From: Pseudarthrobacter enclensis
Lineage (GTDB): Bacteria > Actinomycetota > Actinomycetes > Actinomycetales > Micrococcaceae
DNA length: 64,000 nt
Reading direction: 5' to 3'
Assembly (NCBI RefSeq): GCF_030811655.1
Contig: NZ_JAUSRE010000007.1
Location: 143,298 to 207,297 of the forward strand
In this document: piece after piece, positions 46,752 to 56,298 of the stretch
Layout of the letters: each line of letters opens with the position of its first letter
Position numbering within the stretch: position 1 is the first letter of the stretch
Notes under the pieces: generated by a model
The model's database searches: none
What the model saw: only the letters and a program-made list of their open reading frames with translations
What the model was told of the DNA's origin: nothing
Made by a program: the position numbers and the translations under genes

Positions 46752-48791
46752 ATGTTGACATGGTTACCCGCAGTACCGTCGCTCCTGGTTGCCTTCGCCG
46801 TTGTTTTCGTCCCAGGTGTTCTGGTCGGGTTGGGACTACGGCTTCGGGGAATTACGCTCTATGCCCTCGCGCCCCTGTTCACCACCACGGTGGTGGCCGT
46901 CGGCCCTGTCCTTTTCCAATTGCTTGGCCTTCGCTGGGACAAGACTGGCTTCATCGTCGCCGCCCTGGTCTTCGCCGCTGCGTCTGCCGTGGTCGGCAGG
47001 CTTGCAGGGCGCGCCTCATCTGACTTTCGGGGCGGCTACCCAGGGCGGATACGGACGGACATTATTGGCCTTGCTTTGGGAGCCCTTGTTGCCTCGATCC
47101 AATTCATGCGGATGTTTGGACAACCACAACATATTTCGCAAACTGCCGACAATATCTTCCACCTGAACGCCATCCGCTACATAGTGGAGACGGGCTTCGC
47201 CTCGTCCCTGCAGTTGGGTGGAATGACGGGAATTCCTTTCTACCCTGCGGCCTGGCACACACTCGGCGCCTTGATTGTTGAATTTGCGGGTGTCTCCGTA
47301 CCCGTTGCAGTATCTTCGCTATGCATTGTCACGGCGGCAGCCGTCTGGCCCGCAGCCGTGCTCCTGCTCGCAAGACAGGTGTGCCCCCGATCGCCGAGGG
47401 TGGGAATCCTCGCCGGGCTGGTCGCCGCGTCCTTCCCCGCACAGCCAATTCTTCTGGCGATGTGGGGGGTCTTGTATCCCAATCTTTACTCGACAGCCTT
47501 GTTGCCGCTCGCGCTTGCTTTGGTGGTGAGGATGCTTGGCTTCTCGTCTGACCTTAAGGGAGAATTTGAGGGGCTCGCTCTCCTCTGCCTCATAATCGGT
47601 GCTCCAGGTCTGGCACTGGCTCATCCAGGTGCCGTTATGGCCCTGATCGCCATGGGTTGGCCGCTGGTGATCATGGCTCACCGACGGGCCGCGCGCCGCT
47701 TTCTTGCAGGGATGCCGGAGAAGCGTGCGAGGACCATCGTCGTCGTCGTTCTCGTCCTGGCCGGCGCGGCTACCGTTGCCTTATGGGGCGCGCTTCGGCC
47801 GGAAGCTGTGGACTCCATCGGGCCCCCCGTCCAATCCCTGGCACAGTCTTTAGGGCAAATATTCCTCGCGGCACCCATGGGAGGCGCGGTGGGATTGTTC
47901 ATAGCGGGCGGCCTTCTCGGCGGTCTTGTTCTCGTAACAAGGGTTGCGCCACTGCGTTGGCTGTTGGCCCTGTTTGTCGTGACAGCTTTCCTGTTCGTCG
48001 CCGTTTCGTCTTTTGACCGCGTACCGTTCCGTGAGTACATCACGGGCGTGTGGTACAACGATGCCTTCCGTGTGGCCGCTCTCTTGCCGGTCGTGATGGC
48101 ACCGATTGTTCTGGTCGGATTCGACTGGTTCCTGGTCCGTGCTGGGAGGGTGGTCGACACTTTCCTGCACAGCGGGCACATCGAACGTCGCTTCGCGCGC
48201 CTTGCCGCGCTTGCGCGCCCGATTCAGTCATCCCGCGTGTCTGTTCAGTCCGTCGTTTTGATCGTTTTCGTTTTCCTTTTCGCCGCCGAGGGCCAACTGG
48301 GAAACATGAGGGCCGCAGTGTGGGACGCGCAGAACGGATATAACCAGACCAACCAATCGGAGCTCCTGAGTACCGATGAGGAGCATCTGCTCATGCGCGT
48401 TGCAGAGCACGTTCCGAAGGATGCGGTCATCGCCGGGAATCCATGGACGGGAGCCTCACTCGTTTACGCCTACACAGGTCGCCGCACCCCTGAACTGCAC
48501 ACGTTGTCGACGGTGAGTGACGACATGAGGATGGTCGACGGAAAGCTGCGTGACGCCCGATGGGATCCACAGGTCTGCCCAGCCGTTGACCGCCTCAAAG
48601 TGGGATACGTGCTCGATTTCGGAACAAGGGAGTTCCGCAATTTCAGGCACGAAGCCTATGACGGGCTGCTGGGGCTGGACACGGCCGGTGTTGCGCATGT
48701 CATCGACCAAGAAGGCAGCGCCCGTCTACTGAAGCTCGACGTGTGCGGCGGTGCCGCGGTGCCAACGGCCAATAAAGAACAGGGGCAATGA
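46752..48791 (+). CDS. DUF6541 polytopic membrane protein (first paralogue)
   Basis: A 679-residue protein with at least 11 hydrophobic helices in the first 530 residues, then a soluble extracytoplasmic C-terminal domain. Conserved blocks include HISQTADNIFHLNAIRYI and GIPFYPAAWHTLGAL after the early helices and, in the tail, AGNPWTGASLVYAYTGRR, DARWDPQVC and YDGLLGLDTAGVAHVI. The topology, with acidic/His residues in an early outer loop, resembles GT-C glycosyltransferases using lipid-linked sugars. GTs of that fold could decorate the exported galactan. GGGGGAG precedes the ATG. It is cotranscribed after wzt (25-base gap). Confidence 0.72.
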   Translation: MLTWLPAVPSLLVAFAVVFVPGVLVGLGLRLRGITLYALAPLFTTTVVAVGPVLFQLLGLRWDKTGFIVAALVFAAASAVVGRLAGRASSDFRGGYPGRIRTDIIGLALGALVASIQFMRMFGQPQHISQTADNIFHLNAIRYIVETGFASSLQLGGMTGIPFYPAAWHTLGALIVEFAGVSVPVAVSSLCIVTAAAVWPAAVLLLARQVCPRSPRVGILAGLVAASFPAQPILLAMWGVLYPNLYSTALLPLALALVVRMLGFSSDLKGEFEGLALLCLIIGAPGLALAHPGAVMALIAMGWPLVIMAHRRAARRFLAGMPEKRARTIVVVVLVLAGAATVALWGALRPEAVDSIGPPVQSLAQSLGQIFLAAPMGGAVGLFIAGGLLGGLVLVTRVAPLRWLLALFVVTAFLFVAVSSFDRVPFREYITGVWYNDAFRVAALLPVVMAPIVLVGFDWFLVRAGRVVDTFLHSGHIERRFARLAALARPIQSSRVSVQSVVLIVFVFLFAAEGQLGNMRAAVWDAQNGYNQTNQSELLSTDEEHLLMRVAEHVPKDAVIAGNPWTGASLVYAYTGRRTPELHTLSTVSDDMRMVDGKLRDARWDPQVCPAVDRLKVGYVLDFGTREFRNFRHEAYDGLLGLDTAGVAHVIDQEGSARLLKLDVCGGAAVPTANKEQGQ

Positions 48792-48795
48792 GAAG

Positions 48796-50697
48796 GTGGA
48801 GTGGTTGTCCGCTTTGGTGGCTGCGTTAGCGGCTCTTGCCGTGTTGTTCCTTCCCGGGCTCGTGATGGGCTGGATATGGAAGCTGCGCGGCTTGGGGCTG
48901 CTGGTTGCGGCTCCTTTGCTGAGCGTGTCCGTCGTCGCGGTTTCTGCTGTGGTTCTCGCGCTCTGTGGGATCCCGTGGGGCGGCCTGCAATTTTTCGGCT
49001 CTGCACTGATTGCCTGCGTCCTCCTGAGCGTTTTGCGGGTTCTCATGCCGCCCGGCTCACTCCGGGTCCAGGGAGATTGGCCGCGATTTTCGGCAGTGGG
49101 TATCGGTTTGGGCGCCGCGCTGGTGGGCGGCACTCTACTGGTTTCATGGGGACATCCAGGAGCGTTCTCACAGACCATTGATGACGTTTTTCACTTGAAC
49201 GCCCTGACATGGATAAAGGAAACACGTTCAGCGTCAAGTCTCACGCTGGGACAACTGAACGGCTCCGCCTTTTACCCCGCTGCATGGCACGGCATCGTCA
49301 GTCTCACCATGGCGCTCAGTGGCCAGACGGCGCCGGTTGCCATCTTCGCGGTGTCGGCCGTAGTTGCCATGGCGGTCTGGGTCCCCGGTTGTATCTACCT
49401 CTGCCGCCAACTGCTCGGGAAATCCAGTCTCCTCACCGTGGTCTCCGGAGTGGCCTCCGGAGCTTTCGCAGCCTTCCCGCTGCTCCTTCTGGATTTTGGC
49501 GTACTGTATCCGAATCATCTGGCCGTTGCCCTCCTGCCAGCGGCCCTCGGCCTTATGGTCCAGCTGTTGCGGGTTTCTGCAGCCCCGGAACTGGTTCCCT
49601 CGTCGGCAGCGCTTTTGCTTTGCCTTGGGCTACCGGGCCTTGCTCTCGCCCACCCGAGCGCCCTGCATTCCCTTGTGGCCTTCACGTGGCCGATGTTCCT
49701 GGTATTCCTGTGGCGCAGGTGGCAGATGGCCGGGCGGCGCCAGCGAACGTACCTGGTTGTTGCTGCCGCAGCAGCGTTGGCGTTCACGCTTTTGCTCTGG
49801 AAATTTGTTCGGCCGGATCCTTCCTCCTACTGGAACCCCGTCGAAATGCGTGCACAGGCCATTGGGGAGGCCATCATGGTGGCACCGCTTGGGCAGGCTT
49901 CCACGCCAATCATCGCGGTGTTCATCTTGCTGGGCCTTTTCTACCTGCTTAGGTCGCCTGAACGGCGCTGGGTGGCAGGCCTGTTCGCGGTTGGGGCATA
50001 CCTGTTTGTGAACGTGGCGGCAATCGATGCTCTTCCCTTCCGGAGAACAGTTGCCGGCCCTTGGTATGCCGACTCGTACAGGCTGGCAGCCCTGCTTCCC
50101 ATAGCAGCAATACCTGTAGTGTCGTGGGGCGTGGTCTCCATGACTCACAAACTGCAGCCCTTGCTTGCATGGAAGGGACGGCGCTTCTCCAGTCCACAGG
50201 TCGCAGGGTTGCTTGTGCTCGTTTTTCTGATTGGGCAGGCAACAAACGTCGTCCATCAGGTCTACTCGGCCCAAGGCAAGTACTCGCTTTCGGATACGTC
50301 CCCCCTCCTGAACCGGGATGAAAAGGAGCTTTTGGACGAGTTGCCTTCCCTCGTTCCTGACGGCGAGGTCCTGGCCGGGAATCCCTGGACGGGGACTGCT
50401 CTCGCGTACACATTTGGCCAGCGAAAGACTCTGCAGCTCCATATGTTGTCGGCTACCCCTCCCGATGTGGATCTCGTCAACAAAAAGCTTGACGATGCGC
50501 GGTGGGACCCAAGGGTGTGCGGAGCTGTCAACAGACTTGGACTCCGGTACGTGCTCGATTTCGGCAGGGACGAGATCGGCGGGGGAAACCACCCCTACGA
50601 CGGCCTCTTGGGGCTGGACACAAAGGGCGTTGCGGAAGTGATAAGGCAGCACGGCGGCGCACGCCTGCTGCGGATCACGGCTTGTGCTGCGTCGTAG
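48796..50697 (+). CDS. DUF6541 polytopic membrane protein (second paralogue)
   Basis: A 633-residue protein that shares the whole layout of its upstream neighbour. Matching blocks include SQTIDDVFHLNALTWIKE, SAFYPAAWHGIVSL, AGNPWTGTALAYTFGQRK, DARWDPRVC and YDGLLGLDTKGVAEVIRQ. The two are clearly paralogues in tandem. The GTG at 48796 lies four bases after the preceding stop and has AGGGG ten bases upstream; an in-frame ATG at 48751 would overlap the first gene by 41 bases. Function as for the first: likely a surface-glycan enzyme or accessory factor, unproven. Confidence 0.72.
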   Translation: MEWLSALVAALAALAVLFLPGLVMGWIWKLRGLGLLVAAPLLSVSVVAVSAVVLALCGIPWGGLQFFGSALIACVLLSVLRVLMPPGSLRVQGDWPRFSAVGIGLGAALVGGTLLVSWGHPGAFSQTIDDVFHLNALTWIKETRSASSLTLGQLNGSAFYPAAWHGIVSLTMALSGQTAPVAIFAVSAVVAMAVWVPGCIYLCRQLLGKSSLLTVVSGVASGAFAAFPLLLLDFGVLYPNHLAVALLPAALGLMVQLLRVSAAPELVPSSAALLLCLGLPGLALAHPSALHSLVAFTWPMFLVFLWRRWQMAGRRQRTYLVVAAAAALAFTLLLWKFVRPDPSSYWNPVEMRAQAIGEAIMVAPLGQASTPIIAVFILLGLFYLLRSPERRWVAGLFAVGAYLFVNVAAIDALPFRRTVAGPWYADSYRLAALLPIAAIPVVSWGVVSMTHKLQPLLAWKGRRFSSPQVAGLLVLVFLIGQATNVVHQVYSAQGKYSLSDTSPLLNRDEKELLDELPSLVPDGEVLAGNPWTGTALAYTFGQRKTLQLHMLSATPPDVDLVNKKLDDARWDPRVCGAVNRLGLRYVLDFGRDEIGGGNHPYDGLLGLDTKGVAEVIRQHGGARLLRITACAAS

Positions 50698-50966
50698 TCT
50701 CTGACCGCCGGTATCTCCCGGCCAGCTTGTGTGGACAGCCCGAAAGAAACCACTCATCAGCCTCTGATGGCGGAGAAGGCGCACTGCTGCACAGCCAGGA
50801 ACACCGGACCCCCGGAGAAGCTGCTGGAGGCCTGGGGGTGCCCGCGCAACGTGGGCCGGCCACCAGCAGCATCATGGACCCCAAATAACGTGCACAACAA
50901 GCTCACGGGGTCTGCCGGTCTCCGAGGTAAGGCCATTGTTGACCCACGGTCGGACTCGCGCCCTGG
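50698..50966. other. 269-base gap between DUF6541 and the flippase gene
   Basis: This gap lies between the end of the glf operon and the convergent flippase gene. Short open frames on both strands show no recognisable protein, and no clear terminator or repeat was found. I see no gene here. Confidence 0.5.
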
Positions 50967-52217
50967 TCACACCACGCTGGGCGCCGTGACCTTCTGCCGG
51001 CTCAGCTGCCGGCGGAGGGCATACGCCTGGTAGGCAAGGACAACGAGTTCCGATACGACGACTGCCCACGCCACAATCCAAGCGTCGAGGAAGTAGGCGG
51101 CGCCGAGAATGAGGGGAACTCCTGCTATAGCACCGAGCACTGTGGAACTGGCCAGGGCCTTTGACTGATTCATCGCAACCAGGCATGCCAGGCCGATAAT
51201 CTGCGTGCAGGCAACGACGGTGAACATGAGGCCAAAAGGGAGCGCCTGGGCCATTGTGAGCCTGAGTTCGCCGTGAGAGAGCATGCCGGCGATGGTGGGT
51301 GTGGCGAGTGTTATGACTGCCCCGCCGAGCAGGCCGAACAAGGGGCCAATTATGGCTGCCCGCCGGGCACGGTGGGCGACGGTTACCGGTCCTCCCTCTG
51401 GAACCCAGCCCTGAATGACCTGCAGTACCGGAGAGAAGGCCACCAGGCCGAACCTGAAGAGTTTGTCGCCCATGGCGTACAGAGGGGTGGCGGCCGGGGC
51501 AAGCGCGGAGACGGCGAGAAGGGGCAAGGTCACGTAGAGACTTGTGGTCCCGGCCGTAATTACGCCATGGCGCTGCGGTGCAAGGCGGGCCATCGCCGGC
51601 CTCAGCCCCAAATCGACTCTCGTATTGGCAGGAAGGCCCCGAAGGATTACCGCGCTGGACAGGAACACCCCCACAGCCGTGAGAACGGCCAGGGCGATAA
51701 GGAAGTGGGCAAGTTCCCCGGTCACGCTGAGTACAAGGAAGCCAACCATAACCCCCACCATTTGGGGGAGGGCATCGAGCAGGAAGAGCCGGAGCGGACG
51801 GGCCTCACCTATGAAATACCATGTCGCCCCAAGGAAAGGCAGCAGATAGGCAACGGATCCAGCAATCACTACGCCGACGCTTGCGGGTGAAATCAAGAGC
51901 ATCACCACGATCATGATTGGAAGCGTGAAGATGAAGAGATAGGCCCGTGACACGAGTGATTCCAGATACATCGCAGGCCTCGCCTCCCGCGGCATGCTGG
52001 CCACAGTGGCCGCACCAGTCGTTCCCCACCCGAAGGCAACGAGAACGCCGAAGAGGATGGCTCCTGTCTGTATGACTGCCAGGCTGCCCCAAGCCGCAGC
52101 ACTTGTCCGGCCAATGATCAGGGGAACTGTGACCAGACTCACGACAGTCGACGCCCCAACCGTAGCGGCGAAGCTGATCAGGCGGCGAATGTGGGCAGAT
52201 CCTGCTCTGATGGACAC
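50967..52217 (-). CDS. Wzx-type oligosaccharide flippase-like membrane protein
   Basis: A 416-residue protein with about 12 hydrophobic helices and the MATE/MVF-like pattern of polysaccharide flippases (IRRLISFAATVGASTVVSLVTVPLIIG at the start, WGTTGAATVASM). Such proteins flip undecaprenyl-linked repeat units. The GTG at 52217 is chosen because AGGAG lies four bases upstream; the open frame extends further without merit. It is divergent from the glfT1-like gene. Because Wzm-Wzt is also present, this flippase may serve a second glycan or teichoic-acid-like polymer. Confidence 0.78.
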   Translation of the reverse strand: MSIRAGSAHIRRLISFAATVGASTVVSLVTVPLIIGRTSAAAWGSLAVIQTGAILFGVLVAFGWGTTGAATVASMPREARPAMYLESLVSRAYLFIFTLPIMIVVMLLISPASVGVVIAGSVAYLLPFLGATWYFIGEARPLRLFLLDALPQMVGVMVGFLVLSVTGELAHFLIALAVLTAVGVFLSSAVILRGLPANTRVDLGLRPAMARLAPQRHGVITAGTTSLYVTLPLLAVSALAPAATPLYAMGDKLFRFGLVAFSPVLQVIQGWVPEGGPVTVAHRARRAAIIGPLFGLLGGAVITLATPTIAGMLSHGELRLTMAQALPFGLMFTVVACTQIIGLACLVAMNQSKALASSTVLGAIAGVPLILGAAYFLDAWIVAWAVVVSELVVLAYQAYALRRQLSRQKVTAPSVV

Positions 52218-52315
52218 GGGACTCCTGTTCGAGGGGGACCCTTCGATTCTAGGCGACGGGCTGAAGGGGTCCGTCCTATAGACTGCTTGGACTGGCCCCG
52301 CACTTAGGAGATGCA

Positions 52316-53242
52316 TTGACGTTTGCGGCCGTTGTCGTTTCATACAACCGAATAAAGCTTTTAGAAAAGTGCCTTGTCGCGCTGGAGTCCCAGAGCGAAC
52401 CGCTGGACGAGATCATCGTGGTCGAGAACGGTTCAACGGACGGCAGCGCGGACTACGTGCGAAAGAACCATCCAAATGTGACCCTGTTCGAGACGGGCAA
52501 GAACCTGGGCGGCGCCGGCGGTTTCGCTTGGGGACTGGACATTGCCATGGCGAAAGGCCATGAGGCTGCCTGGCTGATGGATGACGACGCCGAACCGGAG
52601 TTGGATGCCTTCGCGCCACTGAAGGAAGCGTTCCAGGGCATGGAGCCTCGCCCCTCGGTTCTGGCTTCCCTGGTTACGCACGGACGCGACGTCTTCAACA
52701 CCCGCAACCCTCCGGTCATTACGACAGATGCCAAGCGGCACATGGATGCGAATGCCGCCGGCGGCGTGGCGATCGACACCGCTACCTTTGTTGGCGTGCT
52801 GGTCAACCTGGACTTCGCAAGGGAGACCCACCTTCCGTTCGTCGACTTCTTTATCTGGATCGACGACTCTGAATACACGCACAGACTGTCCCGTATGGGG
52901 CTCGCAATGACCGTTCCGGCGAGCATGGTCAACCATCCCGTTGCCAAGGGCACGACGGCCGACATGGGGCCGCGCCTTTACTACCACATCCGAAACACCC
53001 TGTGGTACGTGCGGGAAAAGGACACTGATCGGAACTCAAAGATCATCAACCTGGGCGGCCTGGCCATTCAGACCCTCGAGCAGGCTGTCAAGGCCGAGAA
53101 CAAGCTGGGGTGGGTTTCAGCTGCGGCCCGAGGATGGTTCCACGGAGTCTCCCGCCGGCCGCGGCGCATTGCGCCCGGCGGCCTGGTCGCGACCCTGCCG
53201 CGGGAGGGCCGCCAGGCTCTGGGGATCAACGCGCTCAAATAG
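52316..53242 (+). CDS. glfT1: GlfT1-like galactofuranosyltransferase (GT2)
   Basis: A 308-residue GT2 enzyme. VVSYNRIKLLEKCLVALESQ, VENGSTDGSADYV, NLGGAGGFAWGL, the metal-binding DDD at 89-91 (WLMDDDAEPEL) and WIDDSEY (181-187) give the galactofuranosyltransferase pattern. In M. tuberculosis GlfT1 (Rv3782) adds the first Galf residues to the Rha-GlcNAc-lipid primer and lies beside the ABC exporter genes. The TTG start is supported by AGGAG exactly five bases upstream. Assignment to GlfT1 rather than another GT2 is by motif and context. Confidence 0.8.
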   Translation: MTFAAVVVSYNRIKLLEKCLVALESQSEPLDEIIVVENGSTDGSADYVRKNHPNVTLFETGKNLGGAGGFAWGLDIAMAKGHEAAWLMDDDAEPELDAFAPLKEAFQGMEPRPSVLASLVTHGRDVFNTRNPPVITTDAKRHMDANAAGGVAIDTATFVGVLVNLDFARETHLPFVDFFIWIDDSEYTHRLSRMGLAMTVPASMVNHPVAKGTTADMGPRLYYHIRNTLWYVREKDTDRNSKIINLGGLAIQTLEQAVKAENKLGWVSAAARGWFHGVSRRPRRIAPGGLVATLPREGRQALGINALK

Positions 53243-53371
53243 CTGTCGTCCCTGGCGCTGCCAGCGGTGGTGCATCAATGCCAGCTGAGCCCGGATTGCG
53301 TTGAACAGGTGGCAGCTGTTCCGCGCGTTCGGGCCAGCAGGCCCATGCTTTTCTGCCTCCTGTGGGCAGCC

Positions 53372-54292
53372 TTAGGGAGCCGTGAGCTTGTCCTGGACGT
53401 CCTGCGGGATTCGTCCTCGACGCCCCCGAAGCCCATCGCGTGTCCCGAGGACAACAGCCTTGAGCAGCGCCATCCGGTTGGGTCCGTATGTCACGCGTAT
53501 CAGGTGGAAGATGGTTTCAAGTGCCACCCGCTTGAAAATCCAAGCCGGCTGGCCAAGAAGGTATTTGCGGGTCAATTGAATGCTGTTCCGCGCCATGTAG
53601 TAGACGCGGAATGGGGCATGGTAATAAACGTTCAGCTCGCGTCCGGCGATCTTTACGCGGAGACCCAGGAACTTCATCGGACGTGCTTGCCCCAGGGTGT
53701 GGGAGAGGTCGCAGCCATCGCCCGTGATGAGGCGATAGCCGTGCTGTCGCAGCCGCGCGGTGTATTCCGAATCAACAGCATCGATAAAGAGCGCCTCGTC
53801 GAGGAGGCCCACGTGGTCCAGCGCTGTGGCGGAAATAAGTGTGCCGGACTGCATCGGGTCGAAGCCTTCCCCGAATTCGTCCTTCCCGGGAAGCATGTCG
53901 ATGCGCGTTCCGTTGTGTGTCTCTGGTGTGACCGCACCCACTTTAATCCCAGCGCCCGTGGCGCGTTGCGCAGTCTCCAGCGCGCGCTCGATAAAATGCG
54001 GGCCGATCTCGGAGTCCTGATCGAGCGTTAGCAGCCACGCCGGATCCCAAGCGGCCCGCGCATGCTGTATTCCAGCGTTAAGGGCGGCGCCGATGCCTTT
54101 GTTCTCGCCGAGCCTTATGACCTGGGCAACGTCCGCCAATTGTTCAAAGGTGCGGGCATCGGGTGAGGGTGAGCCGTCGTCGACAACCACCACGTTGTCC
54201 ACTTGGCGCTGTAGCCTCCGGACCCGCTCGACGACTTCAGCTGGAGGGTTGAAAAGTGACAGTACGGCGACGACGGAGTCCTGCTGCGGCAA
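53372..54292 (-). CDS. GT2 glycosyltransferase, rhamnosyltransferase-like
   Basis: A 306-residue GT2 protein: VVVVDDGSPSPDARTFEQLA (DDG at 38-40), GENKGIGAALNAGIQHA, TLDQDSEI (91-95) and FIDAVDSEYTARLRQHGY. This pattern is typical of dTDP-rhamnose:glycan rhamnosyltransferases of the RfbF/WbbL type. The rml genes nearby supply the donor. TTG start at 54292 with AAGGA seven bases upstream. In a galactan pathway it could add rhamnose to GlcNAc-PP-lipid, but a role in another glycan is equally possible. Confidence 0.78.
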   Translation of the reverse strand: MPQQDSVVAVLSLFNPPAEVVERVRRLQRQVDNVVVVDDGSPSPDARTFEQLADVAQVIRLGENKGIGAALNAGIQHARAAWDPAWLLTLDQDSEIGPHFIERALETAQRATGAGIKVGAVTPETHNGTRIDMLPGKDEFGEGFDPMQSGTLISATALDHVGLLDEALFIDAVDSEYTARLRQHGYRLITGDGCDLSHTLGQARPMKFLGLRVKIAGRELNVYYHAPFRVYYMARNSIQLTRKYLLGQPAWIFKRVALETIFHLIRVTYGPNRMALLKAVVLGTRDGLRGRRGRIPQDVQDKLTAP

Positions 54293-54420
54293 TGGTGTTC
54301 CTTCCAGGAGCCTTGATCTCGGGCTGTTCGTTCCAGTCTATCGGCGGATGCGAACGCGCTCGGTCCGGTAGCATGGTCAGGCGCCGTCTGGCGCAACAAC
54401 GATGGTGGGAGGATCTCTCT

Positions 54421-55305
54421 ATGGCCGTAGTCGACGTCATGCTGCCCTATTACGGGGACGTGGGACTTATGAAGAAGGCTGCCAACAGCGTCATGGCTCA
54501 ACATTTCCATGATTGGCGCCTGCGGGTCTTCGATGACGGCTACCCGAGCAAGGAGCCCGAAGAGTTTTTTGCCGGCATTGATGATCCGAGGGTTTCGTAC
54601 CAAAAGAATGCTGAGAATTTGGGAGCCAACGGAAACTACCGCAAGGCCCTCTCGCAGGCGGAGGCTCCTATTGTGGTCATCATGGGTGCCGACGACATTA
54701 TGCTGCCCAACTATCTCGACGTCGTTGTTCGCTCCTTTGAGGCCCACCCGGAAGCTGCAATCGTGCAGCCGGGTGTCCAGGTGATCGACGAGAACGGCAT
54801 CGCGGTTAATCCGCTCGTGGATCGTGTCAAGAAGGCGTGCGCACCCCAGACATCAGCGCCGCTGGTGCTCGCCAACGAGGACCTGGCTGCAAGTCTCCTG
54901 CGTGCGAACTGGACCTACTTCCCGTCGCTTGCATGGCGTGCGGAGGTTGTGCAGGGGATCGGGTTCACAGAGGGACTGGATGTCGTGCAGGACCTGGCCA
55001 TGCTCCTCGATGTCGCGGACCGAGGCGGTGCTATGGTCGTGGATCCCGAGCTCGCTTTCCTGTACCGTCGACATTCCGCATCCGACTCCTCGGTCCGTGC
55101 CCTTGACGGGCGCCGGTTTGAAGAGGAACGGCGATTCTTCCAGGACCAGGCGGAACGGTTTAAAGCCCGCGGCTGGACGAAGGCCGCACGTGCCGCGACC
55201 ACCCACCTTATGAGCAGGCTCAACGCTGCCTCCCTCGTGGGCAAGGGCCTTGCGGCCGGCAACAGCGCGGCGGTGCAGAAGCTTCTCAAGCACGTGGTGG
55301 CCTAA
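54421..55305 (+). CDS. GT2 family glycosyltransferase
   Basis: A 294-residue GT2 protein starting MAVVDVMLPYYGDVGLMKKA. It has DDGYPSKEPEEFF, NLGANGNYRKALSQAEAP and the acidic metal-site motif MGADDIMLPNY (about 87-97). A C-terminal part with YRRHSASDSS follows. The donor sugar cannot be told. ATG 54421 has GGGAGG about eight bases upstream; the frame is open further up but antisense to the neighbour's start. A strong terminator follows. It is divergent from the rhamnosyltransferase-like gene. Confidence 0.82.
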   Translation: MAVVDVMLPYYGDVGLMKKAANSVMAQHFHDWRLRVFDDGYPSKEPEEFFAGIDDPRVSYQKNAENLGANGNYRKALSQAEAPIVVIMGADDIMLPNYLDVVVRSFEAHPEAAIVQPGVQVIDENGIAVNPLVDRVKKACAPQTSAPLVLANEDLAASLLRANWTYFPSLAWRAEVVQGIGFTEGLDVVQDLAMLLDVADRGGAMVVDPELAFLYRRHSASDSSVRALDGRRFEEERRFFQDQAERFKARGWTKAARAATTHLMSRLNAASLVGKGLAAGNSAAVQKLLKHVVA

Positions 55306-55326
55306 GCTTCCAGCAACTCAGCATGT

Positions 55327-55368
55327 AGAGGGGCGGCGCCGGGAAGGCGCCGCCCCTCTGCATTTTTT
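55327..55368 (+). terminator. intrinsic terminator after the GT2 gene
   Basis: AGAGGGGCGGCGCC, loop GGGAA, GGCGCCGCCCCTCT, then GCA and six T: a perfect 14-bp stem with a T-tract, 21 bases after the stop. It is the most classical terminator of the window. Confidence 0.9.
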
Positions 55369-55482
55369 CGTTGTTATCGACCTGAAAGGCAATGGGGGTC
55401 GCAGGTCCAGAGCTGTTGCCGACGCCGGTAGCTCCGCGACCACCCTGATGGTCGCTGCGAATACGTCAAGCAGCGCCAAGCG

Positions 55483-56226
55483 CTAAGCGGGCCGAGGACC
55501 TTTGCGCCGCTTCACTGCCTCAACAAAGGCCTTGCTGAGCATCCAGCGTGATTTCAGAATGGTTGGGATGCCTCTGAAGGTTTTGGGTGTTGTGTTATTT
55601 GCGTGAAGCCGCCGGCTGAGGGTTTCGAGTTCGAGGTGGGCCATGGTTCCTCTGACGTTGGCGAGCATAGCGAGCCACTGGTCGTGAGTTTCGTAGAGGA
55701 ACGGGGGAAAGGGGAGGCTGCTTTGGATGAAGGTCCGGCGGAAGGCCATGGCGCAACCGTAGTAGGGAATGATGCCGATCCAGAGCCGGATAAGGTTCCG
55801 GACCCTGTGACCACCGGTGCCCTGTTTGAGGCGCAGCTGCTCAAGCTTCCGCGGCGTGCCTTGGAAGTAGCTGAAATTTGAGGCGACGGCCTCTGCGCCA
55901 TCAAGTGCCCGGACAAGGGCGTCCACCCGTCCGGGCAGCCAGAGGTCGTCCTGGTCGGAGAGCATGACAATCTCTCCGGTGCTGAGTCCGAGTGCCTTTT
56001 CGAAGTTGCGGACATACCCGAGATTGGATGCGTTGAAGTGGACTTTCACCCTGGGGTCGCGCATGTTGGTGAGCCATTCGCGGGTGCCGTCTGTAGAACC
56101 ATCGTCGACAATGATCACTTCGTCGTGCTCGGTCAGCTGCGCGAGGATGGAATCGAGCTGCTCGTGGATGTGCTGTGCGCCGTTATAAGCCGCCATGCAG
56201 ACGGATACGACCGGTCGTGTGGGCAT
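55483..56226 (-). CDS. GT2 family glycosyltransferase, rhamnosyltransferase-like
   Basis: A 247-residue GT2 protein: VSVCMAAYNGAQHIHEQLDS, IIVDDGSTDGT (DDGS 41-44), NLGYVRNFEKAL and LSDQDDLWLPGR (DQDD 91-94). The DQDD variant and the later YYGCAMAFRR are common in GTs of O-antigen-type loci that transfer rhamnose or glucose. ATG 56226 has GGAG eight bases upstream; the open frame extends further but the extension does not look like protein. It is divergent from galE. Confidence 0.83.
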   Translation of the reverse strand: MPTRPVVSVCMAAYNGAQHIHEQLDSILAQLTEHDEVIIVDDGSTDGTREWLTNMRDPRVKVHFNASNLGYVRNFEKALGLSTGEIVMLSDQDDLWLPGRVDALVRALDGAEAVASNFSYFQGTPRKLEQLRLKQGTGGHRVRNLIRLWIGIIPYYGCAMAFRRTFIQSSLPFPPFLYETHDQWLAMLANVRGTMAHLELETLSRRLHANNTTPKTFRGIPTILKSRWMLSKAFVEAVKRRKGPRPA

Positions 56227-56298
56227 GCATATTCTCCGGCGGGTTGGGTGTGGGGCGTCCCCCATCATAGCAATGGGCAGGTATGTGGTCGTGCCCGA

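Noticed and set aside
49630..50784. 384-codon frame antisense to the second DUF6541 gene
   Set aside because: No domain, many Arg/His/Cys residues, and it conflicts with a conserved paralogue on the plus strand.
53267..54031. 254-codon plus-strand frame opposite the rhamnosyltransferase-like gene
   Set aside because: The minus strand has clear GT2 motifs; the plus frame has none.
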